From: Tribonema minus | Lineage: Eukaryota > Sar > Xanthophyceae > Tribonematales > Tribonemataceae | Length of the DNA: 64,000 bases | Assembly (NCBI GenBank): GCA_017506865.1 | Contig: JAFCMP010000090.1 | Span: forward strand, 496,001-560,000 | Direction of reading: 5' to 3' | In this document: piece by piece, positions 43,370 through 52,957 of the stretch | Position numbering within the stretch: the stretch's first letter is position 1 | Layout of the letters: every line of letters begins with the position of its first letter | The notes under the pieces: generated by a model | Databases searched by the model: none | What the model was told of the DNA's origin: nothing | What the model saw: the letters and a program-made list of their open reading frames with translations, nothing else | Position numbers and translations under genes: made by a program

Positions 43370-43652
43370 GCTTCTGTCTCGTTGCAACTCGGTTGGAGAC
43401 GGCAGGCGTAATGATAAGTGCCGATGGAACACGACTATTGAACCATGCAGGGCGCACACAAAATCAGCGTGATTCTGTCAACGCCGCACACACCATCGCC
43501 GCGGCATCGAGCTCTCTGAACCCTGCCTCTCATCTGCGGTGGCGCATGCCGGCCTAGAACCGTCGCACGAGTGGTAGTACTTTGACCGATCTAGTAAGAT
43601 CCACAACAACAACAACAGCGAGCACACACATTCGCGACGTCGCTCTCGGTCG
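43370..43652. promoter_or_regulatory. Short divergent intergenic region between ARM-B and ARM-D
   Basis: 283 bp separate the proposed ATGs of two oppositely oriented ARM genes. A shared bidirectional promoter is likely from the layout alone. It contains an ACAACAACAACAAC stretch near 43600; no core promoter element can be named. Confidence 0.4.
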
Positions 43653-44693
43653 ATGAAGCTGCTTCCGAGTTTGCGTGCCTTTACAAACAAGCGCCACGAC
43701 AAAAAAGCAGTGCTTGCAGCCGCAGCTGCGTGCCAAGAACTCCTTGACTGCATGCACGAGCATGTGGCCTGGGCTGAGTTCCAGCACTGGGCATTTGTGG
43801 CCATCACGAGGCTTGCGACGGACCGACACCATCTTGCATGCCTCAGTGATGCGGGATGCTGCGAGGCTGTGGTCGCTGCCCTAGAATCCCACTGGAAGAA
43901 CTCTGCGATTCAGCACTGGGGCTGCCGCGCACTCGCTCTTCTGGCCGCGCACACAGACAACGACGCCCGCCCGTGCATGACGAGAGCGTGCGCCGTAGTG
44001 CTGGCAGCTCTTCGAGGCCACGAGGACGACGAGGAAGTGCAGCACCACGCTGTGCGAGCACTGGCTGGCCTGGCCTTCACCACCCTGCCTAACAGGGCCA
44101 CTCTAATCCGCGGCGGTGCGTGCGCGCGCCTGATCGCCGCCATGGCCACATTTCCACACAGCGCCGACGTCGCGCTCGCGGCGCTGCGCGCGATGGCCGC
44201 CCTCGCACAGGACGAGGACGCGGCCGCAGGCCTCGGCGCAGACGGCGCCTGCGGCGCCGTGCTGGCAGCGCTTAGCGCTCACCCCGCGCGCGCCGACCTG
44301 CAGGTGTGGGGCCTGATGGCGGTCGGCGCGCTCGCCTCCGACGCCGCCAACAGGGGCGCGCTCGGCGCCGGCGGCGGCGCCGCGCGCGCGGTCGCGGCGG
44401 CGCTGCGGCGGCACGCCAGCGACCGCGCCGTGCAGCGCTGGGGGCTGTGGGCGGCGGCGGAGCTCGGACGGGGGGATGTCGCCAACGCGCGCGCGCTCGC
44501 GGCGGCGGGGGTCGGCGGCGCGGCGCGTGCGGCGGCGCGCGCGCACCGCGGCGACGCGGAAGTTCAGCGCGCGTGTCAGCGGCTGGCGGCGGAGGGGCTT
44601 GTGGGAGGGGTGGTCGCTGGCGAAGCGTCAGCGCTCGGTTCGAGGTTCACGTGCGCGAGGCGCGCGGGGGGGGCTGCGCGCGTGCGCATCTAG
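43653..44693 (+). CDS. Armadillo-repeat protein ARM-D, single exon (346 aa)
   Basis: Open frame from ATG (MKLLPSLRAFTNKRHDKK) to TAG, with strong GC3 bias in its second half. About seven ARM repeats can be followed: CCEAVVAALESHW, IQHWGCRALALLAAHT, CAVVLAALRGH, VQHHAVRALAGLAF, GGACARLIAAMATF, GACGAVLAALSAHP, LQVWGLMAVGALASD and VQRWGLWAAAELG. The basic N-terminus and Arg-rich C-terminus lie outside the repeats. Unlike ARM-A and ARM-C it has no introns, yet includes the same repeat borders, so it could derive from a retrocopy or be an intron-poor sibling. Likely a binding scaffold; partner unknown. Divergent from ARM-B. Confidence 0.82.
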   Translation: MKLLPSLRAFTNKRHDKKAVLAAAAACQELLDCMHEHVAWAEFQHWAFVAITRLATDRHHLACLSDAGCCEAVVAALESHWKNSAIQHWGCRALALLAAHTDNDARPCMTRACAVVLAALRGHEDDEEVQHHAVRALAGLAFTTLPNRATLIRGGACARLIAAMATFPHSADVALAALRAMAALAQDEDAAAGLGADGACGAVLAALSAHPARADLQVWGLMAVGALASDAANRGALGAGGGAARAVAAALRRHASDRAVQRWGLWAAAELGRGDVANARALAAAGVGGAARAAARAHRGDAEVQRACQRLAAEGLVGGVVAGEASALGSRFTCARRAGGAARVRI

Positions 44694-47085
44694 TCGCGCA
44701 GCAGCGCGGTCGTGTGTGTGAGGCAATGTTCAGTCGCAGGTTGGTAGGTACGTACGCGTATCGTGCCTGCGGGCCGCGCGCGCGTTTGCACATTAAGGTG
44801 AGCTGCAGTCAAGGCGCTCCTGGTGCCACCCACGTATCACGGACTGCGATGCTTGCGTGTCGATCCTGGCTGATTCGATCGTTAGTTGTTGCCTAGTTTG
44901 GTGTATGCGTAGTGAGGTGTATTCTTGCTGTGCATGTCCCGCAGAGCTGGTTGCAGCTGCTCAATACATTAGCGTCTTCAACTACTTTGATAAGTTTATC
45001 GTTGCCTTTTGCGTGATGTTGATGCTGTGTGGGCGTGATTGGATCAGGCCAGGCCATGATGTACGCAGGGCTTATGCAGACGTGCATTCAACGTTGAGCA
45101 AGCGGTCACCACAGCGGCGCGGCGATGCTGCGGGTGTGCTCACGCTGGTCTGTGCTTCTATAACCTGCGTTATACTTAGGTGCACAGTTGCTCATGCGAA
45201 TCAGGACCGCGTTGGCGATGCTCAATCGAGGGCTCAGCGCAGCTACGCGTGCCACTCACTGCACAAAGAGGAACTGTGTCAGGCAGTCAACACCTTACAG
45301 CCAAGAGGCTGTTCTGAAAGATAGCGTTGCATGTGACCGGATTGCAGCAGTAGTTCAGAAATGTCATCAATGTTGCTGCAGACCTGGCGTGCGTACCATC
45401 ACCATTAGCATGATGGATGGTGTGCCGGGCCCTGCAGCTCTTTGTGTGCCGGAAAGGGGCATCAGGAACTCAGGGATCGATGTTTACGACCGGCGCGGCA
45501 GATTGAGGTGCCATGCTGTCTGGACTGTTGTATGTGGTATGCTCGCAGCAACGGCGGCTACATGCTGCAGCAACCATTCGGTCATGTGTTGGCCACATAT
45601 GTATGCATGTACACAAACATCAAGAGCCCTTGTCGGACCGCGCGCGCGCTATTTGCGGGATGGACGTCCTGTGCATACACATGTGCATTTGATGAAGTAC
45701 CGCAGTCTGGCGTGCTGCAATGAGCCTGTCTGCCAGCAAAATAAACAACAGGCAGGCAGGCAGACGCGCTTGCAATGCGAGCAGTCAGCTTAAATCTGCA
45801 GCGAGAGCAAGCACGCGCCGCAGAGCGACAAGACCCGCATGGCGCTGACATCGACTTTCATTCATGGTGTCCTGCGAGGGAGAGTGCCACACAAACGGTA
45901 AGGCGAGTCACATCTTGCATCAACAGCAGCGCTGTTGTAACTTCCACTACACGTTTGTGCTCCACTCGGTCACATCCTGCCCCTTCCATGCGGGAAAAGC
46001 GCTGCCGCATCCTCAAACCCAAATCGATCAGAAACATTGAATGAAGGAAACCGCTGCGCTCCAGCCCTCGGGCCAAACTCACTTGATGAGCGCTGCTTCT
46101 GCGCGTCGCGGTGCACTGCGCACAGAACTGGTGCCTGAGCCGTGGACGCACTTGTGTTGGATGGCATTCAACTTTGAAGCACTGGAAGTAGTGAAATAGT
46201 GGTGGTGGTGGTGGTGGCGGTGGTAGTGGGAAGTGGTAGTTGAAGTGGTGGTGGAGCAGACCTGCAGCTGATGGCGCGGGCAGCCGCATAGGACCATATG
46301 ACGGCAGCGGCCGCGCACTTAAGTTTCAGCTGGTGCATCAGGCTTACGTCACCTGAGAAAGCCTCTGGAAATCGCTGAAACCGCTGAGAGCACCCGCCAC
46401 CGATGACGCGTTTCCGTCCTGCGCGAGTGAATGAGTACTCGACAATGTCTGCTGCAGCGGATCACGGCGTCGGCGCCCCGTAGGGCACAGCACTGCTCAG
46501 CAACAGGGAACGCATGTGGCGCCGCGCGCAGTGATGAAAGCCGCCTTAAACCCCCCTTGGCGCGTTTCACTCAATTACCCAACAAGGCGACTGCGCCTGT
46601 ACGGTGCGAGGCACGCGACTGCGCGCGCGACTTCTGCCGCCTGGCTGCGCGCTTGCAAGTGAAGGTGAGCGTGGCGCGCAGCTCGCGCGCGCCCCACACT
46701 CAGTAATGCTGTCACGCACGATACCCCAGCCCCCCTGTCCCCCCCCCGCCCCCCCCGCGCACACACACAGCCCCGGGTGACGAGAGTAGGTACATCTGTC
46801 GCACACACCCCCCCCTCCCCCCCTCTCCTTATCACATTTACAACACTGCCGTCGGTGGCTGCACCTGCTGCCGGGGCTTACTCCCCTGCACTCAAACCCC
46901 GCTACGGGGACCCGCTGTCGACGCGCGCAGCCGCTGAGACCGACCAAACGCCGCGAACGCACGGCGAGCTCGGCCCTCTAACCTTGCGCACTGCACACCA
47001 GCTGCACTGGACGAGCTTCGACCTGCCGCCGCCGCCATCGACGCTGCCGCCGGCGGCGGCGTCACGCAACCGCGCGGCTAGCGCA
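44694..47085. other. Gene-poor region between ARM-D and the end of ARM-C
   Basis: No gene is accepted here. A possible plus-strand exon at about 46578-46663 ends in a good donor (CTTGCAAGTGAAG then GTGAGC), but no partner exon could be joined. A GGT microsatellite lies at 46201-46225 and C-rich tracts at 46736-46765. The segment from about 46860 to 47085 is open on the plus strand but lies antisense to the 3' end of ARM-C. Confidence 0.4.
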
Positions 47086-50000
47086 TCAGTCGCTGCCGCT
47101 GCTCAAGTGCGCGTACTTGGCGCGCGCGCCGCGGCCGCGCCGCACGCCGTGCCAGAAGTAGCGCGCGCGCGCCCTGAAGCCCCAGCTCGCGGTGACGGTG
47201 CGCGTGCCGGGCAGCGTTGCGTGCGCTGCTGCTGCTGCTGCGGCGGCGGCGGCGGCGGGGTGTTCGCACGCGGCAGCAGCCTTGGCGCTCAGTCGCTGTA
47301 GCTCGCTGTCGGCAGCGGCGGTTGGCGCCCAGGTGTCGGCGGCGGGCGCGTAGAGGGGGCTGCGCGGCGGCGGTGAGATTGCGGGGAGGGAGTGGTGTTG
47401 GCGACAGGCGTGTACGCGTCGAATTTTACGTATGGGTGTGTGCAACACCTATACGCATGTGATATGTGCATACACATTGAAGGTGTTTAATACTTCTGAA
47501 GTACATGTAGAGGTTACATTGTGTGTAGGGTTAGGATTAGGGTTAGGATTACATTTAGGGTTACGGCTAGGGCTAAGGTTAGGGTTGAGGCTAGGGTCGG
47601 GCTGGTCCACAGCGCTCGACAGCTGTCCCGCAGCGCATGGAGCGGTCACTGTTATCACCAGCACCACATTGCGCCTCGGCAGACATGCATCAAAGAGGAC
47701 GAGGCATGTGAGATCATGCAGTACGCATTAAGTTGAAGTGTGCCAGTCACCTCGCCGAGTCTCATGCGCACGCAGCTGGCACAGCATTCTGGACTGCAAA
47801 AGCTCCTGCCCACCAACAGAGCACCAGCAAAATGTCAAATGAGCCACTGCAGTGACAGCGCTACAGCTGCCAGCACACCGCGCGCCAAAGCCATCAGCAC
47901 ACTGCCTCGCGGTACTGCGACGCGCCCTAATGCACACCTGAGCTCATCCCCCTCGTCGTCATCATCATCAGCGGCATCCGACGATGCGGCAGCGGCGCTG
48001 GCGCAGGTGCTGCCGCCGTAGCCGCGCGCGGCGGCGTCGGCGAGTTCGACCGTCGCCAGCGCCGCGAGAGCGCGCAGTCCGCCCTCCTGGATCACGGCGT
48101 CGGCTGTGTGGTGGTCGAGCGCCGCGGTGACGGCGTCGAAGGCGCCGGCCATGCTCAGAATCGCCTGCACAGCGTAGTAAGGAGCGATGACGTTTGTGAG
48201 CGTTGGTAGCGTGTGGCGCGTGGGGTGACGGTGAGCGTTGCGTGTGCGCGCGGGCATGCGTATTGTGCGTCCAGGTGTTATCCTTGCGGTGCGATGCACG
48301 GATCTGGGTACGACGCAGGTACCTGCACGACACAGTATTCTACGGGCACCGAGCTGCGTCGACACCACAGCGTGCGCACGGGCACGTTCACGGACACGCG
48401 AGCCACGCACGGTGCCGCCACCGTGCCGCAATACCTCCACACAATCGACAGCGCCGGTTGCGCGGCCGCCTCCGTTCGTGAGAGCACGAGGCGGCAAGTA
48501 TCGTGTCTGCTATATGAGACAGATTTGCAAAGGCTTGCCAAGACTGTGAAGGCGCGGCCATCGTTCACCGCGTCACTTGTCGCACTGTCTGCCAGCGGCA
48601 CCACCTTTGAACTCAGTGGCAGGTTTGGGTCACAAGTCAGATTCTGCGAGCCCGCGAACCCTGACCTCGTTGCGTGACGCGCTCTACGCCAGCGCGGCAC
48701 GTCACCATGCACAATGCCTTCACAGCACTGCCTTTGAAGCCTTCGGTCATCAGCATCAAAATTTATTCGCAAATCTAACAAACAGACTCTACGCGCCCTA
48801 GCCTCGTCGCTCAATGCGCGTTGCACCGCCGCGGCGACACGCGCCCACTTCACACGACGCCATTCACACCACTCTTCCACACCAGCATCAAAACCACGCT
48901 AGAGTCAGAGTCAGAGTCAGAGTCAGAGTTACACGCACCCGCACCTCGTCGCGCAGCGCGAGCAGCGCGGCCGCGGCGACGCTGCAACGTCAAGTCATGA
49001 GTCAGAGCCAGAGTCAAGTCACGCACGCACCCGCGCCTCATCGCTCAGCGCGAGCTGCGCCACCGCGGCAACGCCGCAGCGCTGTATCTCCGCGCTGCCG
49101 GGGTAGCCGCACAGCGTCAGAACAACCGCTTCGCACGCGCCGGCGGCTGCGAGCGGCGCGCGCGCTGTGGCAGCGCTCGCCAGCGCGGCGATGGCACGCA
49201 CGCCGTGCAGGCGGACGTCCGCGGCGGTCGGCGCCGCGCGCATGGCGCCGACGACGGCCGCGCAGCCGCCGTCGCGCGCGAGGCGCGCCTGCATGCGTCG
49301 GCGGGGTGCGGATCGGGGAGTATGTAGGTGAGCAGGGCAGAGGGGGGGGGGTTCGGGTAATCAAGACAAAACGGTAGAACTGTGCAAAGCGGACGCACAC
49401 GGCCACTGCGCAGCTGCCGTCGTGCGCGAGGCGCGCCTGCATGCGGCGGTGGGGGAGAAAGGGTTGGTAGGTGAGCGGAGCAGAGGGGGAGGTACTTGTG
49501 GGTGGACGGGGGGTGTGGGGCTAGGGGTGGGGGCTCAACTCATACAAAAGGGTACATAGGTAACGTGCGAAGCGGGCGCACACTACGACTGCACAGACCC
49601 CAGGGCGCATGCAATCTGCGCGTTGCGCGCCATGTGTGTGTGTTTTTGGTGGGGGCAGGGGTATGCAGGTGAGCAGAATCGAGAAGCGGTGGGGTGCGCA
49701 TGTGTGGGGGGGTGAGCATATATGGGAGAGAGAGGGGGGGCAAGATGGAGCAAAGCAAGCCGTAAGTAGGCATGCATGCAGAGGCGCGCTTGACGCGCTC
49801 CCAGTCGCAGCTAGTGCGATGCGAGCAGCAGGTAGAGCCCGTGAAGCAATGCGGCATGGCGGCATACATGCAGGGTGCCAACTGCGCCTGGCGCATAACC
49901 TCGACGTACGCACACACACTGCAGCGAGTCACAAACGCTGCGCTGCACATGCATGGGTCCGCACAGGGTCCCAACGCTTGCCATCGCGGCGGCGGCGGCG

Positions 50001-52239
50001 GCTGCGGCGGCGGCGGCGGCAGCACCGGCATCGGCAGCAGCGGCGGCAGCGGCGGCATCGGCGGCGGCAATGTGCATCAACTGCCTTCTTGCACCGTATC
50101 TTACCTTGTTGGAGTCGTTGGCGGCGAGCGCGGCGACGGCGCGCACGCCGAGGCGCTGCGCGTCCGCGTCGTCGGGGCGCGCACGCAGCAGCGCGGCGAC
50201 GGCGGCGCAGGCGCCCGCGTGGCCGAGGCGCGCGCACGCGGTGGCGTCCGCGGCGAGCTCTATGATGGCCTGCAGCGCCCAGAAGAGGGCGTCGGGGCTC
50301 GCTTGGACCTTGCAGATGGCGGCAGTGACGGCCTCGCACGCGCCGCGCTGGCCGAGCCGGGCTGTGCAGGACATGGAGGGGGGGGGGGGGGGGAGGTGAG
50401 GGGTGGAAAGAGGGGGGGGGGAAGAAGGCGCGGGGGCCGCGACTTGCACCAACAGGTTTTGTGAAAAAGCAGTGTTGACGCAATGAATGGCGCTGGCAGG
50501 TGCGTGGTGCAAATCAGATGTGCATGTGTGACATCAGTAGCGATCGTACGCGGGCAGCTGCAGGCCCAGCTGGCAGCAGCAGCAGCAGCAGCGCTCACCT
50601 CGGTTGAACCTGTCGGCGGCGAGGTGCGCGACGGCGTACGCGCCGCGCTCCTGCACGGCGGCATCGCGCGGGTGCAGCCGCATCGCCGCGACCACCAGCT
50701 CGCACAGGCGCACCGTGCCGAGGCGCGGGCGCCACGTGCCGAAGCCGCGGCCGCAGCCGCCGCGCGCGCCGCCGCCGCCGCCGCCGCCGCCGGTGCCGGG
50801 GCTGAAGAGCCCGCCGAGGCACGCAAAGTACAGGTCGGCGCCTTCGAGGCCGCCGCCGCTGCTGCTGCTGCCGCCGCTGCTGCCGCCGCCGTCGGCGTCG
50901 CACACGGCAAGGTGCGCGGCGGCGTTGAGGCCCGCGCACAGCAGCGGCGCGTTGGTGAGGCCGCGGCGCATGGCGGCGGCGACGAGCGCGCGCGCGCCGG
51001 CGGCGTCGAGCGCGGCTGCGTTGGCGGCGTCGTCGCGCGCGAGGTCCGCGACCGCGCGCAGCGCCCACGTCTGGAGCTCGGCGTTGGCGGGGTGGAGGCG
51101 CAGCGCGCGCGCGGCCGCCTCGCACGCGCCGACGCTGCCCAGCGGCGCCTGAGGGGGGGCGCGGCGGCGATGACGACGTAGCAGGATGTGCGGGGGGGGG
51201 GGGGGGGGGGGGGGGGTGAGTGCAATGCGGTTCTTCTTGAGGAGAGTGGGAGTCATCGACGGCGGGAGTGAGTTGGTGTTCCGCTTGCGCCGCGCTGCGC
51301 GCTGCGGCGTGCATGGCAGCGTTGGTGCAGGTCCATTGCGACCCGGCGCATCAGAACCTGGCGGCGTCTATCTAGCTAAAGGCAGATGCAGTCCTGCCGG
51401 CATTCAGTTGCAGGTCAAATGCTCTGTGCACGAAGTGGCACAAGGCTTGCAGTAGCTCCAGTGTGTTGGATGGATGCGCTTGCTCGCCTCCGATATACCT
51501 CAAAAGAGATGAGAACATTTGATGCCGCTCCCACAAAAGCGGGCACGCTGCTCCAAAATGAAATCAAACTAGAAAGCGTTGACATTCGGGCGACAACTAT
51601 TCTCTGACAAGTACATGAACAAAAGTGTTGTCCTCCAGAAGAATCAGCGAAAATAAGAAGAGAGAACGACCAGCACACGGCGCAGCGGCCTGCACCCACC
51701 TGCGCTCCCGGGTGCTTTGCCAGCAGCGCTATGGCAGCGGCTCCGCTGCTCTGGATGTCGCCACGCCCGGGGTGGGTTCTCATGGCCGCTATGACGGCGT
51801 CGCCAATGATGGCCAGCGGCGATCTGCATCCGTCGATGTCGATGTCCGGGTGCAAGACTTCCGCCAGGTGCACGATCGCCAGGCAGCCGGACTGCTGCAG
51901 GTCGGCGTGACGCGGAAAGGCTCGGAGGGCCGCAACTACTAGCTCATGCGCGTTCGCCTCCAGCAGCATGAGTTTGGCCGGGAGGTTCTTGTAGGCAAGG
52001 CCCGCAACCGCCCTCAGGGCCCAGAGCTGCACCTCCTGGCTGAATGGATGCGAGCGCAGTGCAGTTCCCACTGCGCTGCAAGCGCCCGCCAGGCCAAGCT
52101 TAGCTGCTGTGGAGGTGTCCGCTGCCAGAACCGCGATCGTTTTGGTGCCCCAAGCCTGTGTCTCTACGCTTGAGGGCGAGGCTTGCATCAGGCTCACCAA
52201 CCTGGCCTCCGAGAACGGGCCATCGTGACTGATGCACAT
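47086..52239 (-). CDS. Armadillo-repeat protein ARM-C, six exons (701 aa)
   Basis: Minus-strand exons 52239-51700, 51148-50599, 50361-50105, 49288-49031, 48164-47938 and 47359-47086 join with all phases matching (2106 nt). Repeats are clear: AGACSAVGTALRSHP, VQLWALRAVAGLAYKN, LQTWALRAVADLARDD, VGACEAAARALRLHP, RGACEAVTAAICKV, AGACAAVAALLRARP, GGCAAVVGAMRAAP and AGACEAVVLTLCGYP. Exon 2 has a Gly/Ser-rich interruption (GGGSSGGSSSS); exon 5 ends in an acidic DDDDDEGDEL. The last exon leaves the ARM fold (TWAPTAAADSELQRLSAKAA, an Ala run, SWGFRARARYFWHGV). If the last intron is retained, translation ends instead at 47835. The start is the first ATG; the frame is open upstream to a TTG at 52263. 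No membrane or signal segment; a protein-binding scaffold of unknown partner. Divergent from the SLC25 gene. Confidence 0.85.
47520..47600. repeat. TTAGGG-like tract in the last ARM-C intron
   Basis: TAGGGTTAGGATTAGGGT, TTAGGATTACATTTAGGG and AAGGTTAGGGTTGAGG follow one another on the plus strand, a degenerate telomere-type run inside the intron 47937-47360. Confidence 0.75.
48660..49005 (-). repeat. Echoes of the ARM-C exon 49288-49031 end
   Basis: The exon end (plus strand CGCGCCTCATCGCTCAGCGC, GAGCTGCGCCACCGCGGC) recurs at 48943-48985 (CACCTCGTCGCGCAGCGCGA, GCGGCCGCGGCGACG) and 48800-48842 (GCCTCGTCGCTCAATGCGCG, CACCGCCGCGGCGAC), with a weak fourth copy near 48664. A GAGTCA microsatellite (48902-48930) lies between them. 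Confidence 0.82.
49300..49680 (-). repeat. Two echoes of the ARM-C exon 49288-49031 start
   Basis: The exon start with acceptor (plus strand GAGGCGCGCCTGCATGCGTC) recurs at 49428-49447 (GAGGCGCGCCTGCATGCGGC) and weakly at 49596-49630 (GGGCGCATGC...GCGCGCCATG). AGGTGAGCAG, AGCGGACGCACAC and AGCGGGCGCACAC words show units of about 150-190 bp. Confidence 0.85.
50376..50395 (-). other. Poly-C polypyrimidine tract before an ARM-C acceptor
   Basis: A run of about 16 G on the plus strand is C on the coding strand, lying about 15-30 nt upstream of the acceptor of exon 50361-50105. A similar run of about 25 (51192-51216) lies about 45-70 nt before exon 51148-50599. Confidence 0.75.
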
Positions 52240-52957
52240 GCTTTGAGTGAAATTGGGACTCAAGAAGCCGGCGGCGAGCGGCGAGAGGGAGGGATTGGAT
52301 TCGCTGTCGCGCGTCTCTAGAGTAAGCTTTCATGCACGACGACGCCAATTCAAAAATGCCATCATCCGGCAGGCAGGTCGCCAACTGCTCTCGGGGCAAC
52401 GCGGCCAAGAGAATGCATGGGTGAGTTGCAAAGTTGAACTTTAGGGCCATCAAGTCCAGGTCACCAACGGCACAGCACCCCAACTGAGGTCAAACCTGTC
52501 TGAGTTGCCTGCAGGTCAGCCGCAACCTTTTTGATGGGATGGGAACCCCAGGGCGGGACCGTTGTGGACCGTTGTGGATCCCGGGCATATTCTCGGGAAT
52601 CAGGATGATGATGACCGTCCGTCGCGGGTGATCGCAGCGCTGACTCGAAAAACGACCAAACAGCTTACGGCGGCGAGCTGAACCACAGCAAGGCAGGCCA
52701 GGAATCGCCTTCTGCGAGCGGTGCTGCAGCCAGGGAGGCATTGGCAGGAACTGCGACGTGCGTCGTCAGGTTTTCTGGCTGCCTCGGATTTCCACAAGGA
52801 GAGCAGACCTCGCTCAGCTCAGCTTCGCTGTGGCCACACGCGCATAGCTGCGGTGTGCCTACATCAGGAACGACGCGCCTAACACCTGTACAGTACTCAT
52901 TGCTGCTGACCACCACCGCTCCTGACCGCGCGCGCGTGCTTCATTCGCGCTCTGGCG
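52240..52957. promoter_or_regulatory. Divergent intergenic region, ARM-C / SLC25
   Basis: About 0.7 kb between oppositely oriented start codons; promoters of both genes must lie here or in upstream non-coding exons. A minus-strand frame from about 52450 to 52264 could be a 5' UTR or a further N-terminal exon of ARM-C. No specific element recognised. Confidence 0.4.

Noticed and set aside
46777-47301. Plus-strand open frame over the 3' end of ARM-C
   Set aside because: Overlaps antisense to the last ARM-C exon, which has better codon bias and a perfect splice phase; the plus frame ends in Cys/Gly runs from the repeat GCTGCTGCGGCGG.
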